64,000 nucleotides of DNA from Adenanthera pavonina (GCA_026686845.1 JAIVEN010000012.1:3288501-3352500); one strand, 5' to 3'. Positions 47,915-59,709 are shown, counted from the first letter of the stretch. Numbers and translations are program-made. Notes: generated from the sequence alone by a model not told the origin.

Positions 47915-48728
47915 TATATTAAAAGGTTAAAGTATATTTTTTATCTTTTAATTTTGAGGTAAGTTTCATTTTAATCCTTCAATTTTATTATGTTTCATAT
48001 TAATTTTTTAACTGTTAACATGTAATCAAAGACTTCCTAATTCTTAACACTATTAAATAAACTAACAGAAAATAATAATTTACCTATTTAAAAATTATAT
48101 CATTAATATTATTATGTATTAATTAATATAAAAATTGTAACAAAATAATTTTAAGGCTTAAATATTTACTACTTTAAAAATATGTTAACGGAAGAAGTTA
48201 AAGATTACAACCTTAAAATCAAAAGTTTTATTTTTAGGTTTTAAATATTTATTTTAAGACATTAAAATATTTTTATAATAAAAAATAAGTATTTATTTTT
48301 TGTACTTTGCATTCTTAAATTAAAATTTTCAACTCGTTAACTTGTTCAAAATAAATAAAAATTATTCATTTTAATATAATAATTTTAAACATTTTATCAC
48401 AATATTTTAAAAATAATTTATTCTAAGGTTATATTCTTTAATGCCTTAAATTAATATATTTTTAACTTTTTTATTTTTCTAAGGTACTAATTATTTATTT
48501 TGAGCCTAAAAAATGATAATTATAATTATTATATTAATTAATGTATAATAACAGTGATTAGATGTATTTAAATAAATTTTCTGTTAACTTATCTAACGGT
48601 GTTAAATTCAGGAAGTTTTTTATATCATCTTTAAAGTTAAAGGATTGTAATAAAATTTTTAAAAATTAAAGGACTAAAATAAAATTTATTTCAAAATTAA
48701 ATGATCAAATATATACTTTCACCATATT
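47915..48728. mobile_element. Long-TIR (MULE-like) non-autonomous element
   Basis: About 90 bp at the left (GGTTAAAGTATATTTTTTAT then CTTTTAATTTTGAGGTAAGT) reappear inverted at the right (GGTGAAAGTATATATTTGAT then CATTTAATTTTGAAATAAAT). A near-perfect 9-bp duplication AAAATTATT / AAAATTATG flanks them (47906-47914, 48729-48737). About 814 bp long, no coding capacity. Confidence 0.65.
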
Positions 48729-48763
48729 AAAATTATGTATATATATATTTGTTAAGATAGCTT

Positions 48764-48796
48764 GAATAATCCGTGCATTGCATGAGATTATACTAG
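48764..48796 (+). mobile_element. Helitron-like 3' terminus
   Basis: TCCGTGCATTGCATGAGA can form an imperfect hairpin and is followed by TTATACTAG at 48788-48796, then T. A hairpin about 10 bases before a CTAG end and insertion before T are the defining 3' features of Helitrons. The 5' TC end was not identified. Confidence 0.6.
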
Positions 48797-48828
48797 TTTG
48801 TCCCAAAGTTGATCTCAATACTCCAATA

Positions 48829-49136
48829 CTCCATCCATCTCTTGTGTGTGTGTGTGTATATATATATATTATTGTTTTAGGTTTTTTGGTTTTATCTTAA
48901 AACTATTATTATTTTTCAAAACCAATACATCATTAATTTTTATTTTCTAGCTATACTCTCATTCATTAATCTCACTTTTCTTTTTTCTCTTATCGACTAT
49001 TTACTCTTTTTAAATTTACTTTTTAAATTTACTTTATTTCAAAGACTTTTTATAAAGTATTTTTTTTACATTAATTTAAGTTTCCTTAATTTTTGTACCA
49101 CAACCTTAAATTACAGTAGATGTGAGATGGAGGGAG
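48829..49136. mobile_element. Stowaway-like MITE with TA duplication
   Basis: CTCCATCCATCTC at 48829 and GAGATGGAGGGAG ending at 49136 are inverted (12 of 13), with TA at 48827-48828 and 49137-49138. A TG/TA microsatellite lies inside the left end. Confidence 0.65.
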
Positions 49137-49672
49137 TAACTTTTTTTACCTGAAAAGTACCCTCGTCTTTATATCATCTATTCCCCTTATCAATATGCAC
49201 CTAGCACAATACAAAATTCTTGGTTTAGGTATAGTTTTCAGGAAATTTATATTTTATTTACTTTTTAAATTTTTTAATTTATAGGAAGTTCAAATTATTT
49301 TTGAAAATAAATATGTTATGTTTTAATATAAATATTCTAATATACTATTTACTCTTTTTAAATTTACTTTATTTCCAAGACTTTTTTATATGGTATGATT
49401 TTACCTTAATTAAAGTTTTCTTAATTCTTGTGCCACATTCTTAAATTACAATAGATATGAGATGGATGGAGTAATTTTTTTTCCTGAAAAGTCACCTTTA
49501 TCTTTATATCATCAATTCCCCTTACCAATATGCACCTAGCACAATACAAAATTCTTGGGTTTGGACGTATAGTTTTCAGGAAGTTTATATTTTATTTACT
49601 TTTTTAATTTATAGGAGGTTCAAATTATTTTTGAAAATAAACATGTTATGTTTTAATATGAATATTCTTGTT
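48996..49672 (+). repeat. Tandem duplication with 348-bp period
   Basis: ACTATTTACTCTTTTTAAAT at 48996 recurs at 49344. Within both copies the order is the same: a GAGATGGA.GGAGTAA stretch, TTTATATCATC, CCCCTTA..AATATGCACCT, AGCACAATACAAAATTCTTG and GTTATGTTTTAATAT. The first copy includes the right end of the Stowaway MITE, so the duplication is younger than that insertion. Confidence 0.85.
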
Positions 49673-49981
49673 ATTGAAGAAGTAGATTAAGCAATTAAGA
49701 TATTTTTGATAAAATATTTTAAACCACTTAAAAAGTAAAATTTTCTAAGGTTTTACTTCAAAAATAGAAATTTCCAATTCTAGCTTCCGGATAAGTTCTA
49801 TTTTTTTTAAAATCAACTAGTGGCTAATAATTTACTTTCTAGGAGGTTCTACTTCCTTCTCCTATTTCTCTCATACTTTTACTCATTTATGCAATATATT
49901 CAATTATTTTATTTGAAAAAGAAAAGCTTTTTTTTTCTCTAACAACAAGTTCCAGATTTAAAAAAAAAATGTTTGATTAAC

Positions 49982-50060
49982 CCTTACAAGAAATTAAGGA
50001 TTTTCACAAGGAATGAATCCGTGTGAAAATCCTTGAAAGTTCATGTGAAACTTACTTCAA
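49982..50060 (+). mobile_element. Possible CACTA-type terminus with a 13-bp hairpin
   Basis: AAGGATTTTCACA at 49996-50008 and TGTGAAAATCCTT at 50022-50034 are perfect inverted arms with a 13-base loop. The preceding CCTTACAAGAAATT resembles the CACTACAAGAAA end of plant CACTA elements. The other end was not found. Confidence 0.4.
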
Positions 50061-50399
50061 GTGGGTTTTCACAAAGTAAAGATGAAAAGAGAAATTCAAT
50101 ATTGTTGGAAAATAAATTCCGCGCGGATAAATTTCGTTGGAAATGATTTCTCGTGCATTTTATATAGAAAAATTTGTGTAAAAAATAATATATATTTTTC
50201 ACAAATTCTATGAAAAATTTTTCACAGAATAAATCTATGGGGAATCTCATATGGATTTTGTTGTGAAATATTCTCACGCCGACAAATTTCAAATGTTGTT
50301 AGCTCGAAATGAGTCTTTAAGATTCTCAATTTGTGTAATGATTTAAAAGTATTCAGGATATTTTTAGGGAATATAAAAATAATTAAGTGATAAAAATAT

Positions 50400-50910
50400 C
50401 TCAAATAAAAAATAGTTAAATTTTTAAGTGTTTATAGCTAAATTTTTAAGATAGTATAACTAAATTTCTAAGTGGTTGAAACTAATTTTCTAAGTATTTA
50501 GATCTAAATTCCCAATTGAATATAATTGAATTCTCAAATTAATAAAATTATATTTTCAAGTGCTTACTACTATATTCACAAGTATAACTAAATCCCCAAG
50601 TTCTAACAGTTAAATTTCTAAATGCTTACGACTAAATTTATAATTGAGTATAATTGAATTTTCAAATGGTTGAAACTAATTTTTCAAGTGTTTAGATATA
50701 AATTTCCAACTGAATATTACTGAATTGTCAAGTTGTTAAAACTATATTCTCAAGTGCTGTTCCAATTAAGTATAATTAAATTATCAAAGTGTTGACAACC
50801 AAATTTTAAAATGTTTATAACTAAATTCTTAACTAAACATAATTGAATTCCAAGTAATTAAAATTAATTTTTTAAATACTTAAATCTAAATTTTTAAAAA
50901 TATTTTTGTC
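50400..50910 (+). repeat. Degenerate tandem repeat built on AACTAAATTTCTAAGTGTTT
   Basis: Variants of ACTAAATTTCTAAGTGGTTG recur about every 20-30 bp, alternating with AATTGAATATAATTGAATT. About 15-20 degenerate units, no coding potential. Confidence 0.7.
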
Positions 50911-50949
50911 ACTTAATTATTTTCATATTCTCTAAAAAATTTTGATACT

Positions 50950-52500
50950 TTTAAATTATTGCACAAATTATGAATGTAAAAATGTCATTATTTATATTGG
51001 TAAAGTGTCTTTTTCCCTGAAAATTAAAGTCAGTAACTTTAAATAGGTCCACATGCGTTTTCATCAATCAATAACGCGCACACACGCATATATGGGTGTG
51101 TGTATTACAATTGGATGGGATATTTTCTGTGCTAAATAGTGAATGATGTAATAAATAGTTGTTTTAATTTGAATTTTTATCATTGTCCTTGGTTCTCATT
51201 TTTGTTTTCCCATTTTACTCTAATGTATTTTAATATTGTAATCTAATTAACTTTTAAATAAATTCAAATACTATTTTTAATATTATATATATCGATACTT
51301 TTTAACATTTTTAATTCATTTACTTTTAATAATAAAACACAATTAATTTTTGAAGTTTAGTTTTTTATTTTATTATATTTTTAAATTTTTTATTTTTTTT
51401 ATAATATTTACATACATATTTTTCATTTTTTTAACCAGAAACAGATTTTTCAATTGAATAATTCTCTAAATATCTATATGTTGGTATCCTCTTATTGATA
51501 ATATTAAAAAATAATCATTTATTAAATATAAAATATTAAAAGGGAAAACCATTTTTTAAAAATATAAAAAATATTTGATTGATTGATTGATTCAATATTG
51601 TTATTTTTATATTTTGAATTTGAATTTTGAGTTCAAAAAAAAAACTGGTTTTCCTTTTTATTTTTAAAACTTACTTCCCCTATGTATAAAATAAATATTT
51701 TTTTATTTTAAATAAGTACTAAGTTTTTTATTATGAGACACCATGTTATACCTTTTCTTTTTAATTTTTGTTGAGGATGATGTGTTGCTTTTTCCCTAAA
51801 ATTAATTATGGTATGCTTACAGCATCCCAAAAAAAAGATTTTTTTTACAAATAATCTATAATTAACAATAATTAATAAACATTTCAAATTTTTAAATTTG
51901 TAAAAATATTGTTGCTATTACTTAATCTTTTATTTTATTAATAAATTTTAGTATGGCATAGAGTTAACAATTTTTTTAATGAAAAATGATGAAAATAAAG
52001 CAGAAGATAAGATGAAATTGTATACTCTTTTCGGCAAATTAATCTTCTAGCTCATTCCCTACATATTATATCTCTGAAATCAAAATTGAAATCATTCTGT
52101 GGATTTCGATTGTTGTCCATGGCAGATGGCACTAGAGAGGAAGAGGATGAGAGAGAGTGTTTTGAAGAGTTGAAAAGAAAGAAAAAACTTCTGAATTCCT
52201 GAAGCTTTCTCTTATAACTTTTCTAATTTAAATTTTAAAATTTAAAATATTAATTAATTAATTAATAAGTAAGCCTATCAATAGATGGCCCAATCATAAT
52301 TTTCAACAAAAAAGATTTAGGATAACTCCTTTTTTTATTTTCTCATTATAGAATGATGGCATGCATTTTATGAACATTTTTCTATTGAATGATGACGTAC
52401 GCATGCATATTCTATATATCTTTTTTTCATCCCTTTTTTGCTGTTAAATGGACTCATGCTTTTTAATGACCAATACTCCTTTGGTACATAGAAACTAAAA
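50950..52500. other. No gene recognised
   Basis: Very AT-rich with A and T homopolymers. A short GA-rich segment at 52130-52190 has no assignable function. Confidence 0.5.
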
Positions 52501-52530
52501 GTATAGAAATTGTGTATGATAAATAATTAT

Positions 52531-52990
52531 CGCACCCAGAAATGCGACCAGGATGGTGCATGAGAAGAGAAGAAAAAAAACAAATCAGATTTTTGAATGA
52601 AAATTAATTTATTAGAGGTTGCATCAAAATTTTAAGGAAAAATCTTAAAAAACCAATTTAGAACAATAAGGATGGTCTGCGTAAATAGAATTGGTTCGGA
52701 AGTTAATTATGTGTAAAAAAAGTATTAAGAATCTCACAACACTTCTTAAGAACAATAACCTTAAATTGATTATACAAATTAATATAGTTTTAAAAGTATT
52801 TTAATTATCCTTTAATTGTTTAATGTAAAATTAAAGGAAGAAAGGAAAGAAAGGAAAGAAATTTAGAAAAGAAGACAAAAATAAAAAATATTTATATATT
52901 TACAAGAGCAGACTTAATCTAAAATCAGAGTCTGAAGCCAACATACTCTGCAATAGGAATCAAAATCCATTTAGTTCAAGATAAAAATGT
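52531..52990 (-). repeat. Inverted Tat/Ogre-like LTR end fragment
   Basis: On the minus strand, 52934-52903 matches 33803-33834 in 30 of 32 bases. GCAGACCATCC and the TTTTCCTTAAAATTTTG stretch follow in the same order as at 34078-34130. At 52550-52531, TGGTCGCATTTCTGGGTGCG fits the start of the internal region of this lineage. No coding domain follows. Confidence 0.6.
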
Positions 52991-53513
52991 GTATCAATGA
53001 GTTGATATATTTTAATTATAATTTTGTAATGAGAGAAAGCTAATTGAAAATAATTTACCATTTCACAAACAAAACGAATTTCTGAAATTTGAATCAGTTT
53101 GTTTTTATTTCTAAAAAATAATTTAATTTCATATGCTTACTTTTATTTTATTTAACTTTGAAAATATTTTATTATTAATAATTAATAATTTTTTATTTTT
53201 GAAAATATATTTCTGTTTTTGGAAAAAAAAATTATTTACTTTTTAAAAATAAAATCGATCTATAGACTCATCGTCATACTCGACGACTGATTCCTTAATA
53301 CCTATGGAAACTCTAAAACCTCTATGATGTAAGAGTTTTATTATATTTTTAAAATAATGATTTAGAAATTATTTTTATTTTTATTTATTTAGAACACTTT
53401 ATAAATAAATGTTATTTGTTTTTATAAATTTATGCCACATAGCCTAACCAATATTTCTACGTGAACTAACCATCTCACGCAGAGCTATCAAATCATGCCA
53501 AAATACCCGATTT

Positions 53514-53890
53514 AACAAATGGGCATCAAAAGTCAAGCTGAACCCATATGATCAGGTTTACGGGCTAGCCCATGGGCTTTTTTAAAATATTTTTTATGTT
53601 TTAAAAATTTTATATATTTATTTAAATTAATATAACTAATTATCATTATTATTCATAAAAAATTAACATAACATTTAAATTTTATAATTTATATATCATT
53701 AATTAATAAAATAATTTATTTTTTAATATTTTAAACAAGAAAAAAAGATGGGTTAAACGGGTTGGCTCACGACCTGCCACAAGCCGGGTCCGAAAGGCCT
53801 GAAATTTATTTTGGCACCAAATATTAAAGCCCATCCCGTTTCTTTTCACGGGCTTTTAGAGCTAGCCTATCAAATTTGACCCATTTTACT
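53514..53890. repeat. Possible degraded hAT-like repeat rich in GGGC/GCCC motifs
   Basis: GGGCTAGCCCATGGGC near 53563 and a GGCCTG/GCCCATCCCG-rich right part (53760-53860) flank an AT-rich core, as in hAT elements with GGGC subterminal repeats. Terminal repeats and TSD could not be fixed. Confidence 0.3.
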
Positions 53891-53899
53891 GATTCTAAT

Positions 53900-56136
53900 C
53901 TCATGCAAGAATGTGATTAACCTAAATACATGTAGAAGTTCTGTTCTCGTGGAATCGTTACTTACTAATTAGCTGATCTCTTTTCCTTTTGTTTGCCTTT
54001 TAAATAATAATAAAAATAAATAAATAAAAGTTTAGGTAGTTGGAGGTCATCGTTGAGAGCGTGAATTGATCAACATACTCAAGGGATCCGGTTAACTCAC
54101 ATGACATGTGATCGTTCAATGGATATCTATGGAGGTTCAAAAACAAACTCCGCGACAACTTTAAAATGCAACAAAAAAATATATATTATGAGAAATATTT
54201 ACAACCATTTAGGTTTTTGTGAGGGTGTGTATTAATGTGCAAACTCAACTAATTACATAGAATGAAAAAACACATGAAAGAAAGAAGACTAAACTCTTTT
54301 GCTTTCCTTACTAAACTCTTTTGCTTTTCTTCCCTTATCTCGCCTTTGTGTTTCTCTCTTGGCTTGATGAGGATGACCCACTCTTTTCAAGCTTGATTTC
54401 ATGTTCCCATAATGCCGAGAAAGAAATGTGAAGACATTAGTATCTACCTTGGCAAATCTTTACTGCCAAAAACTACAGTAATTTTAATTTTTTTTTTGGT
54501 TGCTTAGAACTAAAAGTAACTGCATTTAATACATTATTGCCTGAATTTATTTGCATATTAATTGTATGATAAATTATAATCAAGTGCTCAAGGGTAACAC
54601 ACCAAGCCAACACTTAAGTGAGCAATTAATCTCATTCTCTCCCAATGATTAATTATGGACCAGATGTGAAGGGAAAAAAATTTAAGGTTTGATTAGTGGC
54701 ACTACTCACCAGGTTAAGGTAGGGACACTAAAGCATTATAGAATTACGTGTAATGTCATGGGAAATATTTTATTTTAATAAGATATTCTATTATTATAGT
54801 CCAAATCACAATTCACTTTTCATGGATAAAACCATAGAACATCGGCAATAATTCAACGCAGAGAAAGACAAAATGGCTACAAGCATGTGACTGTTTTTCC
54901 TTGAGTTTATCACACTAAATTGAATTCAGTTGTTTCCAATCCCTGAACAAATGTTTATAATAAGATAAAGCACCATTATAGCATCCCATCCCAATATCAA
55001 TATAAAAAGGATTAATGTGTACTGTTCATTAGTCATGCTTAAGCCGGCTCATCGGTTAAGTTTTGTGCAAATGAATTCTCATTATGCATTATGCCATGTA
55101 TCTCTCTCTTACTTCTTATTTTTGCCACCTGTCCACTGTTTATCTTTTTTTTTCCCTCCTTTCAACCATGGGACCTTGCTTTTTTTTGTGTCTCTCAGGT
55201 GGTCCAATATGTGCCAGAAATTAAGTCTTTTTAGGACCCATATGATCTATGCAATTATCTTTTTTTTTTTCTTCTTTTGGACCTCAAGTCATTTTGCTTA
55301 AAATTTTCAGCGTCAACCTTTTCTGCTCAAAATTTGAATCTTGAGCTCCCTGTATGAATTTTAATTCTTTATTTTTTTTATTTTCCCTCAACTCCTTTTG
55401 TAGGTTGATAACTTTCATTGGATGGGCAGTGAAGATGGTGCTGTTATCGGCAATGGAGGGAGGTTCACTAGCAATAGAGAGAGGTTTTTGGGCAACCGAA
55501 GCAATCTCTATCTTACTATATGGGAGGCACATATCCATTTTGTTGTGGTTATTGGTGATGGACGGAGATTCATTGGCCACGGGGGACATTTGTTGGACAC
55601 GGCGGAAGGTTTATCGGTAGGAACTAATCTCTCATATGGGAGGTGCAGGTGCATCTAAGATCCATCTTCATATTGATCCACCAATATCTTCTTTATTTTG
55701 CTGGTGTAGATTTGAAATTCCAAAAATCATCCTCACAGAAGATAATAGATTAGAGTGTGAATGCTTTTTGGGGGCTTCCACATTCCTTTTCTTCTACTTC
55801 GTTCTTTCCTTGTGCTTCCTAGTGGTTCTTAGTCTCTAGCTTTCTTTGCTTTTCTGTTCGATCTTTTTGCGCCACCTCCCCCATCTCTTCTCTTGCTTTG
55901 ATTTGATTCTTGGCAGATGCGTGTAAATTTTATTGGCACTTGAGATTTCTCTTTAGAACAGGGCATGATGCCCTCAACAATTTTCAGTGATCATGCCAAG
56001 TTTACAGATTTGGAAATTGTTTATTCTTATGAGTAAGAGTAGTTACTGGGTTTGTTCAAATCTAGGTCTTGAGTACCCCAAGCTCTTCTTTGTGGGTACG
56101 AAATTGGTGAGTTCCCGGGGTCAGAACATTTCTTCA
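53900..56136. other. No gene recognised upstream of the gene-fragment cluster
   Basis: Open frames at 55017-55839 lack known domains. The CT-rich stretch ending in CTTGGCAG near 55915 could be leader sequence and an intron end carried along with the poly(A) polymerase fragment. Confidence 0.35.
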
Positions 56137-56387
56137 ATGTCGCCAACTCAACAAGCGAAGGTGTATGGAATAATGAACTCTTGCCAGTCCGTCCAAGGTA
56201 TTCATCGTAACATGCAATTAGAGAGGGTATTTCCCAAGTATCATTGGTTGGATAGATATTATTCCTATTACCCAAAAAAAGAGATTTATGTTTTTCCCCT
56301 CCATATCAGTTTTTGGTTGATGCCAGGCTTTACAAAAGCGAAGAAGAAGCTGCAAAGAGAGAAAAGGTTCTTTGCCACCTTGATCAG
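56137..56387 (+). pseudogene. Nuclear poly(A) polymerase (PAPS) N-terminal fragment, two exons
   Basis: Exon 1 (56137-56226) reads MSPTQQAKVYGI and ends IHRNMQLER before GTATTT. An 83-bp intron ends in TATCAG. Exon 2 (56310-56387) reads FLVDARLYKSEEEAAKREKV then LCHLDQ before GTAATG. This matches the start of plant nuclear poly(A) polymerases (RN.ELEKFLVDAGLYES.EEA.RRE.VLG.LDQ), where it precedes the nucleotidyltransferase core. Both exons join in frame (56 codons), but the conserved ISLAGPTEAD stretch is garbled and nothing of the catalytic domain follows. The intron shows it was copied from DNA, not from mRNA. Poly(A) polymerase adds tails to pre-mRNA in the nucleus. This piece cannot do so. 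Confidence 0.7.
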
Positions 56388-57110
56388 GTAATGCTTTGAC
56401 AGACTTCTATTCTGTTCAGTTTTCTTTTACGGTTATTTTCTTGATTTAGTGGCAGGAACTTCTTAGTATGAGTAGTTTCTATTCGGAGGATCTTATGAAA
56501 CGGCGGGTGCTCCATATTTTTGTAGCTATAATCTCGAGTTTGAATTGTAAGTAAGGTTCAGTGCGGAAAATGCATCTATCATTTCATCATCAAGGATAAT
56601 AATATTGAAACAAGAGAATAATAGCCTGTTCCATCATCTATCCTGTGGTTGATGTCTAGCTTTGAGAGTGGCGATGCTAGATATTGCTAATTGCTAAATA
56701 TTTGTAATTTAGTGAGGGTGATTTTATACAAAAGAAAATTGATCTTCATGGAAGCTTCAATTTCCTGTTACTCTCTCAATAGAAATCTAGAATTTATGTC
56801 TTGGCCAACCACATTAAAGGGTGAAAAAAAGAGCTACTTAAGAAGTGCCTTTTTTCCTTTTTTCCTTTTTCGGAAATGCAACTCTTCTTTTCTCCAGCAC
56901 AAAGAAACAGGCTACAGTACTCTCTATGTCTCATTAATTTTTACCATTTTGAAGATATTAGATGGGGTGTGGCTTACTCCATAGTAACAATATTTGCATT
57001 TTCGGTATGACAAGTAACTTCGTTGCTGATAGTTAACTACTTACAGTGCGTATATATTGCAGCCAAGTATAGAGTTCTGAAAATAATTTATTTTTTTTCA
57101 TGCCAATTTA

Positions 57111-57447
57111 AAATCTGTCCTTCCTGTGGGAAATGTCATCCCTATTTCACAAGAGCACGATGATGCAGCAGCTACTTCCAAGAAGGAAATGAAGTGGAAG
57201 ACAAGTCTATTGCCTGTACCTCATAAGATGTGTGAATGGAGAAAGGTCAAATAATGTTGTTCAATAAAATTTAGTTAGAATCAATTCACCAAAATGAGAT
57301 TTATACACTTCTTCCATTGATGCAGGTTCATGTAGATGTTGTAGTGATTGAATCTGATGGCATAAGAGCTGCAATAGCAGAGGAAGTTGTAAATTAAGAG
57401 TCCTATAACCAAATTGGTTATGAGAGATTCATCTCATTATTTACAAG
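57111..57447 (+). pseudogene. USP-domain fragment of a U-box/receptor-like kinase gene, two exons
   Basis: Exon A (about 57111-57245) ends KTSLLPVPHKMCEWRK before GTCAAA. Exon B (57326-57447) opens after GATGCAG with VHVDVVVIESDGIRAAIAEE, meets a stop, and ends SLFTR before GTATTT. The string (LLPF..MC.RRKV.VEV.VLE.DD...AI...V) is the end of the universal stress protein-like N-terminal domain of plant U-box kinases, and the split at RK|V is consistent with an exon junction. The expected INKLVIGASSR segment is frameshifted. The kinase and U-box parts are absent. Family assignment is less certain than for the neighbouring fragments. Confidence 0.55.
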
Positions 57448-57459
57448 GTATTTGCTTTC

Positions 57460-59455
57460 CATGCTGATCTATAATGCAATAGTGGTTTTGGTTTAAATGG
57501 ATCCGCTTCTGCTTATCTTTTGATACGAAGGATACAGCCAAAAAAAATATAATGTTACCTTGAAAATAAGACCTTTTGAAGGAAATGGTAATTGCATATG
57601 GGACATAATGTCAATATGATTCACATTTTGATGTTTGTTATTTCTTGTCTGTTGTCAGAAGGCTCATCATCTTGTGAAAAAGTTATCTGATGCATTACTC
57701 TTCCTTTTATGTTCATGAACAGTGTCAAGTTGATTAAAAAAAAAAACTGCTTATTATAGTATTTTATATATTATTGACACTTTTGAGGTGGCTCAATAGA
57801 ATTAGGCCTTCATAACTATTACAAAAAGTCTTCAAAAGTAAAACATGAAACCTTCCCTAGCAAATTTTGGCTTGGAATGAGCTGTAACACTTTAGGCTAA
57901 ATTTTTTGTCCATAGACTTTCCTTTCTAATCATGGAACAACTTCTCTAATCATTTTGATCTCACCATAACATGCTATCTATGAAATTGAGCAGAAAATAA
58001 AATGATTACACGTAATTCTATATTTAAGTTAAAGCTAGCATTTTTATGAGTTCCTGCTTTCACAATATCAGAATATCATAAACACCTTTGCACAGGTGTG
58101 TTCATGTTACCTTTTTTTTTTCATTTGGGCTAAGTGTGTTCATGTTACTTAGAACTCAGGATGACACTGGAGAAATTTTAACATCTAATTGGTAGATGTT
58201 AGCAATGTGCATCCATGAGTCTTCTAAACATGGCAGGACTTACGGATAAAATGGTTAAATTATTTAAGTGAAAGAACTCTCACAATTGCTTAGAATATTG
58301 ATAATAATTAACTTGTATAGTAGTTGTAAGGATGCTGCAATTATTATGAGCATGTTAGTTCATGGAAACCATTATTGCATAGCAGGGTGGACCTTTTTTG
58401 AATGAAGAATGAATAGTTTTTGAAAAGATTTCCAATTCCAATTTAAATGAGCAAACTTGTGTCATCAATAAAATAATTCACTTTCTTAGGAAACTCTGCA
58501 TGAGTTCTGTAAGAATTGATAGTATTTGTTGTAATGTACCAGTTGTGCCTTTGACATTTGTTAATCAAGAGTAGGCAGTTTGTCAAATATGTAAATTTAG
58601 GGTATAAATCAACTAAACATTTCTTTTTGGAAAAGTAACCCTTGCAAGATCCACCATAATTTTGAAATAAATTTTTTCATAGATTTTCATTGCTAAAAAA
58701 AAATTTTACTTATTAAATGCTTATGAAGTATTTATTCGCACTTGAAGGTATCCAATTTAGATTGGTAAAGGAGCAAGAGGTCGGGAGCCTTTATTTGAAT
58801 TTTGTGTTGAACTATCATGGATGCTAATTACAGGAGGTTTTAATTATTTATGACTATAACTGTCTGTCATGGTTTTTTTAATAGAAATAGAGGGATAATG
58901 AAATAGTTATGAATGCCAAACACGTATAATGAGGCACTAACATGTAAAGGTTATTATAGAAACAACTATTGAAGTATGCCTCTCCAATTTGCAACTGGCT
59001 ATCTTGGTCAGGTACTCAAGGTTTGAAGTTTGTTATCCATTATCTATCTTGGTCAAGTTTGATTTTTCTTTTTTCTTTTTTCTTCTTCATCCTCTCTTTT
59101 AAATGTCTGCTTTTTCTCTTAATCCTTATTTGACTGACAAAAAACAAATTTCCCTTATTCTTTCTTTCTTTCTTTTTTCATATCACACACACAACCTATT
59201 TGCAAATTATTCACTAATTCGTTGTTTATTTTTAGACTTTGCTTTATGAATATAATGGAATATCATTCTTGGTACTTGAATTTGGAAACTTTTCTTGCAT
59301 GTTGTCATTTCTTGGCATTTGTTTCTGTTGAGATTTAACTATCCTGGTCTTGTGCTTAGACTTCAATGTAACCGTCTTTTAAGCTGAGAATTTTAATCAT
59401 TTCTGGCAGCATATTAACAATATAAAAAACCCTATACATTGTTAATATGCAGTTT
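57460..59455. other. Intron-like sequence between captured fragments
   Basis: No further exon could be assigned. T-rich and pyrimidine tracts near 59060-59180 look intronic. Confidence 0.4.
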
Positions 59456-59463
59456 TGTTGCAG

Positions 59464-59709
59464 AACAGGACGGTGAATCAGAAAATGTTAGGACACACAA
59501 ATGGAGTAGATGTGGTGCTTTACGTTGTAGCCAAGTATAAGTCTAAGGAAGCCAAGAGTTTGGATAAGGCAGAGATGGTGTAGAATCTGTTTAATTGTTT
59601 TGCTGTTTATTGATGCCGGATGAGAACAAGGAAAGATTTGTTAAGGCTGAAGGAGTCAAATTGATGATAATTATTATGAAACAACAGAAATTGGCTTAAG
59701 GGCCCAACT
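59464..59709 (+). pseudogene. CTNNBL1 (beta-catenin-like 1) exon fragment
   Basis: After TTGTTGCAG the exon reads NRTVNQKMLGHTNGVDVVLY then VVAKYKSKEAKSLDKAEMV, a stop, and NLFNC. After a frameshift it continues PDENKERFVKAEGVKLMIII then MKQQKLA and a stop, ending before GTAAGTG. This matches the armadillo-repeat protein CTNNBL1 (NGVDVLLQ..A.YKSKDPK..DEEEMVENLFDCLC, then ENKERFVKAEGVELMIIIMK). CTNNBL1 is a nuclear splicing-associated factor. One internal exon is present, with two stops and one frameshift, so this is a decayed copy and not a gene. Confidence 0.8.

Noticed and set aside
55284..55658. Open frames on both strands of 78-101 codons
   Set aside because: Overlapping on both strands, with simple repeated GNG/GGG codons and no domain; possibly carried leader sequence but not supported as coding.
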